In this document: one piece after another, positions 1 to 11,080 of the stretch
Position numbering within the stretch: position 1 is the first letter of the stretch
Layout of the letters: the number at the start of each line of letters is the position of its first letter
NCBI GenBank assembly: GCA_021442155.1
Contig: CM038220.1
Coordinates: 73,829,817-73,893,816 of the forward strand
DNA: 64,000 nt
Direction of reading: 5' to 3'
DNA from: Cymbidium sinense
Lineage: Eukaryota > Streptophyta > Magnoliopsida > Asparagales > Orchidaceae
Notes under the pieces: generated by a model
The model's database searches: none
Told to the model about the DNA's origin: nothing
Seen by the model: the letters and a program-made list of their open reading frames with translations, nothing else
Translations under genes and position numbers: made by a program

Positions 1-699
1 ATGTTGGTAACAAAAAGATTTCTTGAGAGTTTTTGAATTCCTCTGGGTAGTCAATTAATAAACTGGGCAGTTGTTTTCATTCCACCTTCATATTTGCTTC
101 ACAAAAGAAAAAAGGTATTTACTAGTCTACACGATAATTTGACTGGCACAATTTTTGGCATCCTTAGCATGGTTCTTAAGGACTACTTATCGGAGATCTT
201 CGTCTTTTAAGATACATAAAAGCTTTCCTCTAAACATTGAAGAAAAATATTGTCAAAATTGTCTTGCTGGGAGCATCGAGATCCAACTTCTAACATAAAG
301 TGGTATTACTTGAGAGTACTTTGTGTTTCTTACCAATTTTGCTAAAGGTTTATGGAATTTAATTCTTATTTTTTTTTCTTTGTCTTGATCTTTATTACTG
401 ATCGTTTTCCTATTCTTATTAATCCAACGTAAAAATATAACAATTCAAGAAGATATTATAAAGGGTTATACTATTATCAAGAATTAGAGAAGGATGAGAT
501 AAGAAGAAAACATAAAAAAGCTTTCCTTGTTATAATTCAATGTCCTTTAATTTGTAAAGGGGAACATCTATTTTATATATAGATGTGAAAACAAACTCAC
601 AGTAAATAGATATCTGATAAATTTGAATATGACTATTGAACAAAATAAAGAAAAGTTCATCAATATCTTCAACAATAATGAGGATAGAAGAGCAATAGG
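1..699. other. AT-rich flank, no recognised gene
   Basis: I see no coding similarity on either strand. The right part (about 500-700) lies just beyond the RNase H remnant of the minus-strand copia element and may be its 3' non-coding end or LTR, because it contains a short TATATATA stretch near 578. No LTR boundary or target duplication could be found. Confidence 0.35.
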
Positions 700-740
700 A
701 AATATTTAATGAACATCATCTATGACTTTGTTGTATTATT

Positions 741-826
741 GAAATGACAATCTATCTCAATATACTTGATATGCCTACAAAAAATATGACTTGTTACGAT
801 ATGAGTGGCAGCTTGATTATCATAGA
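741..826 (-). pseudogene. Copia RNase H C-terminal motif
   Basis: The minus strand encodes FYDNQAATHI followed by RHIKYIEIDCHF. These correspond to the plant copia RNase H signatures (L)FCDNxAAxHI and ERTKHIEIDCHF. The His/Arg positions of the second motif are partly changed. The block lies downstream of the RT remnant on the same strand, as expected for a copia pol. Further downstream the reading frame is lost, and no tail of the usual ADIFTKPL type could be made out. Confidence 0.75.
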
Positions 827-1049
827 AAATAGTGCTAGAAAAGATGCTTCAATCTGGAAGTCTTTGGGTACTTGAGTAAAGTAAAGTTCACTAACAATAA
901 CAGCCTGTGCAATGTATTCTACCTATATTAAATATCAAGTGATGGTAGTTTGCTTCTTTTCCTTGCAAGAGATCAAAATATCTCCAAAGAAAACACAATA
1001 GCTAGTGACAGATCTTCACGCATCTAAATAAGATCTCCAATCTAGAAAC

Positions 1050-2000
1050 ATAGTGCATTTTCTGGAGATAATGTAAGATGACATAATAGATTATTGTATG
1101 CCAGCATGTGTCATTTTTAGAATTGAGATATAAATTGATTGAGTTTATAAATGACAAAGGTGATGCCTAGATGGGATAGAGTAAGGTATAGTAGTTGCCT
1201 TACAAGGTATCAATATTATGAGGCATCAAGTAAGAGATTATCAAAAAAAAAAATATTTAGCTTGTTGTTTGGGTCTATGGAAACTCTTACTAGATTATTA
1301 TTGAGAAATTCAAGTTTTTTCAAAAATTCTAATGTTTGCTGTCATTACGATAGGATAAGACTATAGTTAAAAATGATTTTTTGTTAATAATTGCCACGGA
1401 TGATCTAGTGATAATGATATTGTCAACCTAAACTAGTAGAGTGATGAAGGTGGATCTAACCCCTTTTGTAAATAATGAGTAATCTAACTCGAATTGGGTG
1501 AAATGAAAGCTAATTTGCAACGTGGAGAACTTTTAATACCATTGGTGTGATGCTTATTTGAGCCCATAGATTTACTTATGTAATTTCCATACTAATTTTC
1601 CTTTTATTTCAAGTTTCATCCCTTTAGTAATGGAACCCCATAGTAGTAGATCAACTTATACTTTTTTGAATAAATCACCATTTACAAATGCATTAATGTA
1701 TAATTGAGTAATAGCCCAATCTTTCTTAGTGGATATTGTCAATCACTTAATTGTAAGGGTTTTGACAACTAAAGAGAAAGTATATAAAAAATTAATTCCT
1801 TATTGATATTGCCCTTTGACACAAGATATGCCTTCTATTTGTTTATGGAGCCATTAGAATTGTGCTTTACTTTGTATGTCCATTTCAATTGGATTTCTTA
1901 ATGGCAAAGTGACAATTGACCAAATATGATTAGCTTCATGTGCTTGAAGTTTAGTTGTCATTGCCTCTCATCATTCCAAAAATTCAGAGGCTTAGTGGGG
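1050..2000 (-). pseudogene. Copia reverse transcriptase remnant
   Basis: Three conserved blocks are visible on the minus strand. At 1,962-1,855 there is LQAHEANHIWSIVTLP, the N-terminal 'ALExNxTWxLVxLP' block of copia RT. At about 1,430-1,385 there is VDNIIITRSS, the degenerate catalytic YVDD(I/M) block, in which the second catalytic Asp is Asn. At 1,190-1,133 there is YLTLSHLGITFVIYKLNQFI, the 'YLTxTRPDIxFAVxxLSQF' block. Frame changes and stops separate the blocks. The enzyme would have copied element RNA into cDNA; this copy cannot. Confidence is high for the family because block order and spacing both fit. Confidence 0.8.
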
Positions 2001-2599
2001 GTTTTGTGGTTTAACTTGAGTTAACATGCTTACAATTATATTCAAATGAGAAATAGACAAAGAATCATGAAAGGCAAAACAAGCTAAAATATAATTTTTA
2101 ATAACTTTGTGTGATTCCTTTTGGTTGAATGTGTGTTAATATTGCTATTATAATTTCCATGTTGTATTGTTATTCGTGCAAATATGAGAGAATTAAGGTT
2201 GTTTGATTGGACCTCCAAATCAATTGATTATTATCCTAAAGGGTGATATAGTCCTTGATAAGTTAACACGGGATGTATTGTGATTGAGAGAGTCAATCTC
2301 AATTGTTGTTTGGGAATTATTTTATTTTGAAATAGTGTTGATGAGATTCAATTAACAAGGAAAGTTGCAATCAATACACATTCATTGCAAAATCAAATTG
2401 GTATGTTTTACTGAAAGTATGATGCAAGAATAAGATTTAAATAACTACTGATGTTTTTTTTTTCAATAATAGAGTTTTGTTGTGGTTTGTTGATGCATGA
2501 GTGCAAATAGATCAACCTTAGTTTATAAAAAAAAAAACATTTTATAAAATGTAGTTCTTTAACATTGTTAAAATAAAACTTTTAATATTATCATCAAAT

Positions 2600-3100
2600 T
2601 ATGTGTAAATTAAATTGAAATTTTTTGGAATTATGTTTATGGCATCATACTTATTTTTAAGTAAATATATTCACATCAACTTAGTACAATCATCAACTAA
2701 TGTGAGAATAAAGAGCCTCTTGTGTGCGGGGATCTAATATGAACCCCAACTATTGCAATGTATTAAATGAAAGGCAAATTGAGATATTCAATTATATGAA
2801 ACAAATGGTTTGGCAACAAGAATAGAACATATTAATATCAAGCATGTTATATTTCAGCTATCATTAAATGCATGCAATACTTTGTTAAAAGGAAGTCTAA
2901 TCCATTATGCCATGTTTTAAAATAAATATTATTGTAATATAAATTTGTAAGAAGGTAGCTTCCATCAAGAATGTAAAGATCTTTGAATCATTATTTTTGA
3001 CAATCATCATCCCGTTGTTGGCATATTGTATGAAAAGATGATCATGGGAAAATATAAAAGTAAGTTGTTTATCTGCTATAAGAGCATTCACATATAAAAA
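2600..3100 (-). pseudogene. Copia pre-integrase and integrase core remnant
   Basis: From 3,091 leftwards the minus strand reads HDHLFIQYANNGMMI, then a degenerate 'LWHxRLGHxSxxxL' block (LKHGIMD, stop, TSF), the GAG-pre-integrase region. It continues to FHLIHCNSWGSY and LTLVDDCTKLM near 2,770-2,650, matching the copia integrase core 'LIHxDLWGPY' and 'LTxVDDxTRxTW'. The first catalytic Asp has become Asn (HCN for HxD); the second (VDD) is kept. In-frame stops occur after WGSY and after KLM. Integrase sits upstream of RT, as in Ty1/copia. Confidence 0.8.
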
Positions 3101-3223
3101 ATTAAAACAAATATATACTTTAAATAGTGCAGCACATACAATGAGGCTTTCAATTAGTTAATATCACTGTTATAGGCAACTTGTATATGTGTTCAGTTAG
3201 GCAAAGTCATTACATCTTTCTTA

Positions 3224-3293
3224 CATGTTTTAGTTTTACAAATGCTTCAACATAAGGACAAATGTGCTTAGAGGTGCTTGATTCTATAATCCA
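3224..3293 (-). pseudogene. Copia aspartic protease remnant
   Basis: The minus strand encodes WIIESSTSKHICPYVEAF, aligning with the copia protease signature 'WIIDSGASxHMxxxxxxF'. The catalytic Asp of the D-S/T-G triad is Glu and the Gly is Ser, so the site is inactive. The position between the Gag zinc-knuckle region and the pre-integrase block fits the family. Confidence 0.7.
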
Positions 3294-3539
3294 CTTCTTG
3301 ACAATAAATAATATAAATTTGGAAGAGTTGCAAAACCCAAACTTGTATTTACTTATTCATATGGTGTAGCTTAAGTATTATTGTACCATCATCATCAGCT
3401 ACTTAAATTATCAAGGTTTTGAAAGGAATTGTCATTTCTAGTTGGCTCATTTAGTACATTAGTAGAAGTTGATATTGCTTGTTTAAAACTCAAAGGATTG
3501 CCATGTAATTTGTAAAATTAATCTATTGTTTGGCCTTGT

Positions 3540-4214
3540 TGTTGGAATTGAAAGAGGAGGAGAAAAAGTAACAAAAAGCATAAGATAAAAAGAGCTTAAA
3601 ACAAAGCAATCACATACAAAAGAACATAAGAGGATTTTTATGTGGTTTGATAATTTGCCTATGTCTATGATGGTATTAGGATCTCACTATTTTTTTCTTA
3701 GAAAGAGTTTGGGAGAACTTAAAATTGGAACAAAGTATGATACCTCGAGGACTTAATTTATAGTGGAAGAATACCTGCAAAAAGAAGCACTCAAAATAAA
3801 AAAAAGTATTGCCAAGAATTTTTATAAAATAATTTAGAGAAAACACAATATGTGTGTCTTTAATTGATGGTGGAGATAGCAATCTTCGATCCTTTTAATC
3901 ACAATCCATGCGCCTTCAATCGACAGTGGAGATAATAATCGTCAAGCCTTTTAATCAACGGTGGGAAAGCATAAACTTTGTGTTTTCAATTAACGGTGAA
4001 GATAACAATCCTCACACCTTTAATCAATGATCAGGATAGTAATCCGTGTGTCTTCAATTGGTTAGTCTTAACAAATAATTCTTTTTATAGAAATAACACC
4101 TTTTTATGTGTTTGGTTGTGTCTAAAGTTAGTGAAGCCTAAAGGTTTGTTCTTAACACTTCTACATGTCTTATTTTAAGGCACTAGGTTATTCTTTGACA
4201 AAAATTTTCCAATA
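3540..4214 (+). mobile_element. Copia-type solo LTR inserted in older gag
   Basis: The segment starts TGTTGGAATTG and ends TTTTCCAATA, giving the short terminal inverted repeat (TGTTGGAA / TTCCAAYA) typical of LTRs. The interior has a 'GGATTTTTATGTGGTTTGAT' stretch at about 3,635, resembling the GGATTTxxGTGGTTCGG block common in plant copia LTRs. It interrupts the minus-strand copia gag at the zinc-knuckle region. A clean 5-bp target duplication was not found (flanks CTTGT and TTGCA), so the exact ends are uncertain by a few bases. No internal region of the inserting element is present, so it is called a solo LTR. Confidence 0.6.
3851..4062 (+). repeat. Degenerate tandem repeat within copia LTR
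   Basis: A phrase of the form TGTGTCTTCAATTGACGGTG followed by GAGATAACAATCC recurs at about 3,851, 3,909 and 3,977, with a partial fourth copy at about 4,045. The spacing is 58-68 bp. It lies inside the solo LTR and probably arose by local duplication. Confidence 0.6.
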
Positions 4215-4480
4215 TTGCATTGAAATGATTCATGTGGTGTTAGCAAGAAGCCATGATTTATGAACGAGATTGAGTCCATGAGAAAAAATTGTCCATGCTC
4301 TTGAGTGAAATTGTCTTTGAGCCCATTAAAAGTGACATAACATATTCCATCTGATGATATAGGTTGTTGAGTCCTCTAACTCCTCCACATGAGTAGTTTC
4401 TTTATGTTTAAATTAGTTGAAAATTGTTTTGCCCTTCTCATAATGTTTTTAATTTAGTAAAATAAATTATAATAGATAAC
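4215..4480 (-). pseudogene. Copia Gag (UBN2-type) remnant
   Basis: The minus strand shows YFTKLKTL, stop, EGQNNFQ at about 4,470-4,420, matching the plant copia Gag 'YFTKLKxLWEEL' block with Trp TGG changed to TGA. It then shows FNGLKDNFTQEHGQFFLMDS at about 4,370-4,310, matching 'FLxGLNDxFxQxRGQILLMDP'. The rest of Gag, including YKLHGNPLSFK of the 'CYKLHGYPPGF' zinc-knuckle region, continues at 3,524-3,482 on the other side of the inserted LTR. This interruption shows that the LTR at 3,540-4,214 is a later insertion. Confidence 0.75.
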
Positions 4481-4541
4481 ATATCTTAATTAAGATATAT
4501 TAGTTTACGATGAAGTTCTTAAATCTTGAGACCCTTACTCT

Positions 4542-4837
4542 TGTTGGGAGAAATGACCACAACAAACAGAAAAGTGAGAAAAAGTAGAAGAGCAATAAAA
4601 ATTTTAAAATTTATGTGAAAAACTCAGAATTGGAATGTGGGCTCCGAAAATTCGCCACAGACCTCTCGACATATTGAAGAGAGTATGATTTAAAATGTGT
4701 CGGTGTAATTTTCAAAAGGCAGATGGAATAGTAGATAAGACACTACCTAGAGATTTCATCCTCATTTTGCGAGGACTTTAGATCTGGTTCCAGGTTTCCT
4801 ATAGGTGCAAGCCCCTATAGTTAATTACTCCTCCCAA
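4542..4837 (+). mobile_element. Possible short solo LTR
   Basis: The segment begins TGTTGGGAG and ends near CTCCCAAT, an imperfect terminal inverted repeat of about 8 bp. It lies just where the copia Gag signal stops. No target duplication or second copy in the window supports it, so this is only a candidate. Confidence 0.25.
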
Positions 4838-5610
4838 TGCTGAGAGAGAACTTTTGATTAAGGCTAGTTGTTAGATCACTAAATACGTAGCGTATAGTAG
4901 CAGCATATGGAGTTTAAAACTTGAGTTTTAAAATTTATGAAATTCATCATTATTAGCTTAAAGTAGATGGTTAGGGCAATGATGACGTGCCCAATCTAGA
5001 TCCCATGGTTCCGTCATCCCGGGCCATCATGGTCCCTAGTTTACTTAGTCAGAGGAGGTAGTCGACCTATCCTACCTGAAGGATTCTTATCAGCAATACA
5101 TGGGTTACGTTGTCCAAGAAATCATTGTAGACCTAGAGTGGTGTTTATCTAAGGAGACATGATTAAGTATACCTTAGCTGACAGAGGGATTTTGCCCTAC
5201 CAAGTATACCTTATGATTCACAACTCAAATGGCAAGGTCATTGGGAAACATATGAGATACAGTCATGATCGTAATATAATGGAGTCTACTGGCCAAACCA
5301 CCCGATCAAAGGACTCTAGTCGTAACTACATCATATGTGGAGCCTACCGACCAGGCCACATAGTCAGAGGACTCGAGTCACATCCTTATTAGCATGAGAT
5401 TTGATTAAGAGTGAACATAGTATAACACTTGATTTGACATTGGCTTCTTTGTGAGGTAGAGTTTTCTTAATTTGTCACATTCGATAAACAGTTGTGGAAG
5501 GTGGATTGAATAGAATTTACTTTAACCTTTTAAAAATTAAATTTCATTTGAGTAGTTTTTTAATTGATGCTTAATTTGAGTTAATTTTATTTGAGATTAA
5601 AATCATACTT
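4838..5610. other. Unrecognised, moderately GC-richer segment
   Basis: The segment contains a 77-codon open frame (5,159-5,392) that I cannot relate to any family. Short internal phrases repeat, for example 'GGACTC(T/G)AGTC' at about 5,311 and 5,368 and 'AAGTATACCTTA' at about 5,166 and 5,202. It may be internal or leader sequence of the unknown element whose repeats lie at 5,611 and 14,235. No function is assigned. Confidence 0.3.
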
Positions 5611-6043
5611 TGATGGAAGTATCCCCTCCGATTGAAATCACCATTCAACACAACCATCATCGAGGTAGGTGTATTATTTTAGATCCTGTCGACTCTATTA
5701 GTTTAATAATAGAAGATCAGATATACTGTCATATGATAAAATTAACTTCTCAGATATTTCACTAAGTTGAATTTTTTATAATATTATTATTGGATTTTTA
5801 GGTTTTGTTAACCCGGGCCGGGTCGTAGGACCAATCGGGATGCAACCCGCGTAACATCCTCAGACATTTGAATTTCAATATTCAACATAGCGTCAGGATC
5901 CTTGTGAGTATTTTTAAGAATTCTTGCATAATTTTAAGATATTGAATTTGAGTTTTAGTCATATTTTATAATATATGAAAGAGTTCAATCGAAGCCTTAA
6001 TTAATACCTTCTGTTCGCTTGTACGATGTGTTGCGAATCCGGT
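5611..6043 (+). repeat. Left copy of 433/450-bp direct repeat
   Basis: The segment begins TGATGGAAGTATCCCC and ends near TGCGAATCCGGT. It matches 14,235-14,684 over its length, with point differences and an extra AT-rich insertion in the right copy. After mentally removing the LTR between them, the copies are about 80 bp apart. They may be LTRs of a very short (TRIM-like) element or a local tandem duplication. Both contain GAG(T)AGGTGTATT and a later TTTTTAGGTTTTGTTAA. Confidence 0.7.
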
Positions 6044-6081
6044 TGCGTGTGAGGAGCAAAATTAGATTTATATTTGCATTG

Positions 6082-6086
6082 ATACT
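6082..6086 (+). repeat. Target site duplication (left) of LTR A
   Basis: ATACT immediately precedes the TGTTGACC start of LTR A and recurs directly after its end at 14,191-14,195. A 5-bp duplication is normal for Ty3/gypsy integration. Confidence 0.85.
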
Positions 6087-7810
6087 TGTTGACCTCACTT
6101 TTGGAGTGAGCTTTCAACTTCCTCATCATAGGTTTAGGAATCTTATAGACACTAAGAGTTCCTTAGTCTTAAGATACTTCTAGTGATTAGGTGAACACTT
6201 AACTTAACTCTAGAGACTTAGAAGAGTTAGACATAGGAATAGGTTGCGCCTTAGGGATTTAGGAAGACTTGCCTACACTATAGCCTAAACCCAATCCTTA
6301 CTTATTTATTTCAAAACCAAACCTCAAATTAAAATTCAAATTCTAAAATCAAATCCAACTATCCAATTATTGAAATCCATCACCAAATTCAAACTCCAAA
6401 TCCCTTCCTAAGCCCTTTTGATTTTATCTTATGGACTTAGCCTTAACCAAATCCAAATCAATCCCAACCCAATTGATTTTCTCTATTATAAAATCCAATA
6501 TCAAATCAAATTCTAAATCACAAGTCATTTCAAGATTCCAAATGATTGAAATCCATGATCAACTCCAAATTCCAAATTAAAAAAATCTCTTCCTAAGCTA
6601 TATGAACCACCTTCATGTGCTTAGCCAAAATTCCTTTAAATCTACTCAAACTTGGTTGATTTCTTTATAAATCAATCATTACTTCATTTATATTCATAAA
6701 TATAAATGAAACCCACCCTCTAATGACTAAAAATAAATTAAACCAAGTCAAAACCCAAATTAGCCTTTTTCAACCTACATCCCTAAGCTTAATCAAATTT
6801 GCTTTCAAATCACTCCAAACTCAGATTTTCTCATGAACCATTTATATATTCATTCATATTCACAAATATAAATATAAATTCAAATGACCAAAACCAAACT
6901 CAAATCAAACCAAATTCCCAAATTTACCCCTTTTAGCTAAAATTTTGAACTTGGCTAAATGAAACACAAATCAACTCAAAAGTCATGGATTTCTTCATGA
7001 TTCAATTATTCCTACAATAATTGATCTAAATATAAACATAGACCACCATTATCAAACCAAATCCAAGTCAACCCAAATCAAACCTAAATTGACCCTAATG
7101 ACTTGAAATTGCCATATGAATCAAAACTCACTTGGCTCCAAATCAATTATAATTGGATTTATATTTCAATATTAAGTCCAAATGTAAGTTCAATTAAACT
7201 TAAATCAAGCCTTGATCAAGTTAATTGACCTAAGTGACCTAAATGACCTTTTTGAGCCAAGTTAATCTAACCCAAATTGGATTGAACTAAGCCCATCTAA
7301 ATCTCAATCATGATCAACAATCATCATGGGGTGATCGACCACATTGAATTGGATCAAACCTAGCTTTTGACCAAGTCAACACTTAGACCAAATGAAACAC
7401 AAACTAGCCAAAATTCACCATATGCCAAATTTATTGAAACCATTGATCCAAACCCACTCATGGTCAATGATTGAACATGACCAAGTCATCAATTGAGCCA
7501 AACCAAGCTTAATTGGCCACTTGACCTAAGTTGACCCAAATTGGTCTAAAAACCTAAAATGGGTCAAATCATGTTTCAACCCAAATTGATTACAATCAAT
7601 GGCTCAAGCTCATTCCAAATCACTTGTTAAACTTGACCAAAGCCATGATTGAGCCCAAATTGGTCAACTAGGCCCAACCTAGCCCAAATTGACCTAAAAG
7701 GTCACATTGACCAAAATTCAAATTAATTCCAAATACCAAAGCATATAATCATTTTCAATCAACCAATTGAACTTAACTCAACACCTAACCCAATCCAATT
7801 TAGTCAAATT

Positions 7811-7841
7811 GGTCAAATTGGTCAACTTGACCAATTTGACC
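7811..7841. promoter_or_regulatory. 15-bp perfect palindrome of TTGACC/GGTCAA motifs
   Basis: Arms GGTCAAATTGGTCAA (7,811-7,825) and TTGACCAATTTGACC (7,827-7,841) are exact reverse complements around one C. It lies in a block (about 7.2-8.0 kb) dense in TTGACC/GGTCAA. TTGAC(C/T) is the core of the plant W-box bound by WRKY factors. Comparable dense blocks occur in C (about 22.2-22.9 kb), D (about 49.3-49.5 kb, reversed) and E (about 53.5-54.4 kb). The regulatory role is inferred. Confidence 0.5.
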
Positions 7842-8827
7842 CTTTAATCAAATGAGTCAAATTGAAACCTAAGTCAAACCATACCAAATTGATCATACAA
7901 AAATATTCCAAATCATGATTTTGACCCAACCCAAGTCTTGGTTTGACCCAATTTAATCAATTGGTCCACCTAACCCAACCTAACCCAAATGAACTCATTT
8001 GACCAAATATAGCCAATCACTTCAAACCAAGCCATGAAACCTTAGGAGCTGGCTAGACCCAACCCAAACTAGACCTAACCCATTCCCAAATTAGCCCAAA
8101 GCATAGTGGACCCCACCCAAGGGGATAAAATAAGGTGCCAAGATCTTTTACCTTGGATTCTTGCCAAAAATGGCAAAATCCACCCTTGTCTCCCCATGGT
8201 AGCCATCAAACTCCTCAAAGTGAGCCTCCCTAGCATCCCTAGCCCAACCTATGCCACTCTAGAACCTACCATGGACCAAAGGAACCAACCTAAGAACCTC
8301 ACCTCCATGGCCGAACCCACGGGTGCTTGGGTGAAAAATGGCAACCCCAACTCCCCAAATCAGGCCTTGAGCCTCTTGCCACACACTCCATCAACCATGG
8401 CGTGCCATGTGGAGTTAAAGGTGATAGCTCTGGCAGGCCAACGGAGGCGCACCTATCAAAAATAGATGACCAATCTCGTCCGTCCATCACACTCAATTGA
8501 GGGGTATACATGCTTAATTAAAAAAATAGATGATAGAGCTTCTTGAGACTCCCTAGAGTAATTTTGAATCCTCACAGAGCTTTCCCAAGGCCACCCCAAG
8601 CTCTCTCGATCGACATTTCTCCTCTGGGTGCAAAGTTGAAACAGGGCATCCCCATTCTAAGCAATACTCCCTCCTCACTTCACCAAACCCAAATTCCTTT
8701 TGCCCACATCCTCACACACACGATTAATCAATCATTTCCCAAGCTTAGAAGAGTGCAACATCATTGAAGAAGAGCTCGTTCGATCGAGCAACCCACTTTA
8801 AATCAAGACTAGATTTCTTCAACAGGG

Positions 8828-8892
8828 CTTCATCTTTACTAGATGAAGCTACCTCCATCATTGGAAGCGTTGGTGATAGCCTCCAGCGAGGT
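8828..8892 (+). promoter_or_regulatory. LTR hairpin followed by splice-donor-like GAG|GTAA
   Basis: CTTCATCT (8,828-8,835) and AGATGAAG (8,841-8,848) form an 8-bp stem with a 5-nt loop. About 42 nt downstream is GCGAG|GTAATT (GT at 8,891). The same pair occurs in E (55,148-55,168; GAG|GTATGA at 55,211), F (63,278-63,298; GAG|GTAATT at 63,341) and, reversed, D (48,520-48,540). In F the stem is CTTCGTCT/AGACGAAG, a compensated A-T to G-C change. Confidence 0.6.
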
Positions 8893-11080
8893 AATTATTC
8901 AAAATCGTAGCTATAGGCGATTTTCAGTTGGTCTTTTTTGAAGGGAATTATCATCCCATGCAATTTTGATAGTTGGATATGCATCCCCCCTCCTTCCGAA
9001 GGAGTGGGACCATTTTAATCCCAATCCGAGCTCGAGTGACCTCGGATTGAATGGGGAAAGATGAATGGTGTTCATCTTTCGTCGCATATGAAGGAGAAGG
9101 TTCATGCGCCATCCATTTCATGCAATTGGAATGGATGGCTGTGATCAAATCATGCTAGATCCGCTATAATTCTTAGCCTAAACCATGGGTTTGATCATCC
9201 ATCTTAGATTGGAGAGAAAATGTGTTTTTGAGTTAGTGTGATGTGATAACTTAATCCCATCAAACCACGCGTGGAAAGCGCATACACACATGGATTAAGG
9301 GTTTAATTAGGGTTATTGAATTGGTTTTTAATATTGAAACTTCCTAAAATCATAACTAATTATAAAAAAAATCCAAAAAAAAATGCAAACTTGGGCTAAT
9401 TTTGAAGATTATTTAGAGGAGAATCCAGGGAAATTATAATTAGTGGATTTTGAACAATGACTTTGGCTTAATTAGAGTTTTACCAGAAATTTAATTAGCT
9501 TAATTACACCTTAGTCAAGCACTCAATTAATCTCAAATTTTCTATGGATGTTTAGGGGGATGACCTCTGCCTTCCCTATTTTTATGGGATTTTATTGTTT
9601 GATTAATTAGGAAAATCATTTGGGTAAGCCCTAATCACTCTCTTAATCCAATTAGTTGTAATTAAGGGATGAATATTAGCTTGATTAATCATTTGAACAT
9701 AATTATCCCTGTTAAATAGTAATATCACTTAGGGAATATAATTAGGGACAATTTTCCTAATTTATTTTCTATGTATTCTTTACCTTTGAAATTAAATTAA
9801 TTAATGGGTTAATGGAATGATTAGTTGATTAATCAAGTGATTAGATCTTCAAAATGAGGGAATCAAAACCTAATGGAATGATTAGTTGATTAATCAAGTG
9901 ATTAGACCTTCAAAATGAGGGAACCAAAACCTAGTGGAATGATTGGATGATTTAGGGATTAGGAATGAGGTCTTGCCCTTAATCCTTTCCCCTAAGTTAA
10001 TTTCATCATTCAAATTAAAGTATAACTAAAACAGTTAATTAATTTGTTAATAGTCTAATGAAATGAAAATTAAAAATCAATTCATCCTAACCTAAGCAAC
10101 CTTTAATTGACCTTGGGTAGCTCCTTGAATATTCAATAACCCAATGTGAGAGATAATAAAATTATAATTGGCTCACATGTGTGAAAAAATCATAAGAGTA
10201 ATTAAGTGAGATCCCTTTAGCCTAATTAATCATTAGTCATAAATCAATTGCATTAGGCCCCTTTTATTTCTTAGTAGCATTACAAATTTACTTTTTTATA
10301 TGGTTACATATCATATAGGCTTATTATTAATTAGTTAATTAACCTAAGGTGATATAGGTAAGGGTTAATTAATTCATTTGATTCATACATTAACCTAATG
10401 AGAACACAAAATCAATTTAAATATTCTTCATTAAATCAAATCAATTCACACATGGGGAATTAGGCTAGGATTAGCAAATCACTCTCATATTTCCTAAATC
10501 AAATCAAACTCAAAGTTAAAAATGTCTTTAAAGAATTTTGGTTTATTTTTCTTAAGAATTAATTTGGGTGAATGAAATCATGTGCTTACATTCTTTTATT
10601 TCCTTCCTATCATGTTAAATATTGCTTGTCATATGAAATCATGCATTTATTTCTTTTAAAATTAATTAAATGAAATGTTTCCTTTTATGTCAAATTGCAT
10701 GTGTTGACTTAAATTAAATATGAGTGGCTATTATCACTACTAAATCAAAAGCTATTTTCAAAACCTACAAATAAATTATTATAAATGAAGTAATGTTAAT
10801 TACAAATATCTATAAGCTTGCATGTGATAATAGTATAAGATTTGTAATATGAGGTTCGCTTTTCCTATCTTAACATGGATTCACATAGGATTTGTAAGTG
10901 TATAGCTCATTTAAAAAGAACATAATACTTGCCTAAATCCATTCCTATGCATCTCTATGTTAAGACTTAAGAAGAATTTCATTTCACACATGTAAATCAT
11001 AAAACTAAATCAAACATAATTTCTTGCATGATTCCTTATCCAATTGGTTCTTTTTGTACATTCATGTGTATTTGAGAAAA

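Larger units (their letters stand above)
700..4480 (-). pseudogene. Degenerate Ty1/copia retrotransposon, internal region
   Basis: Reading the minus strand from high to low coordinates gives the copia order: Gag (about 4,480-4,215 and 3,535-3,480), protease (about 3,290), GAG-pre-integrase and integrase (3,100-2,600), reverse transcriptase (2,000-1,050), RNase H (about 826-741). Each block is recognisable only as conserved peptide fragments separated by stop codons and frameshifts, so the element is an old pseudogene. Integrase before RT is diagnostic of Ty1/copia as opposed to Ty3/gypsy. A plus-strand LTR is inserted within gag at 3,540. No paired LTRs of this element could be identified, so its true ends are unknown. 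Its base composition is as AT-rich as the surroundings. Confidence 0.8.

Noticed and set aside
3535..4219. Target duplication for the copia solo LTR (TTG on both sides)
   Set aside because: Only three bases match in register (CTTGT against TTGCA); too weak to claim.
5159..5392. Possible small protein gene (77 codons)
   Set aside because: No recognisable domain, internal word repeats, and location between repeat fragments; kept only as part of an unrecognised segment.
8106..8465. 119-codon frame in LTR A
   Set aside because: It sits in the GC-richer LTR island; the equivalent positions in C and E do not preserve the frame and no family is recognised.
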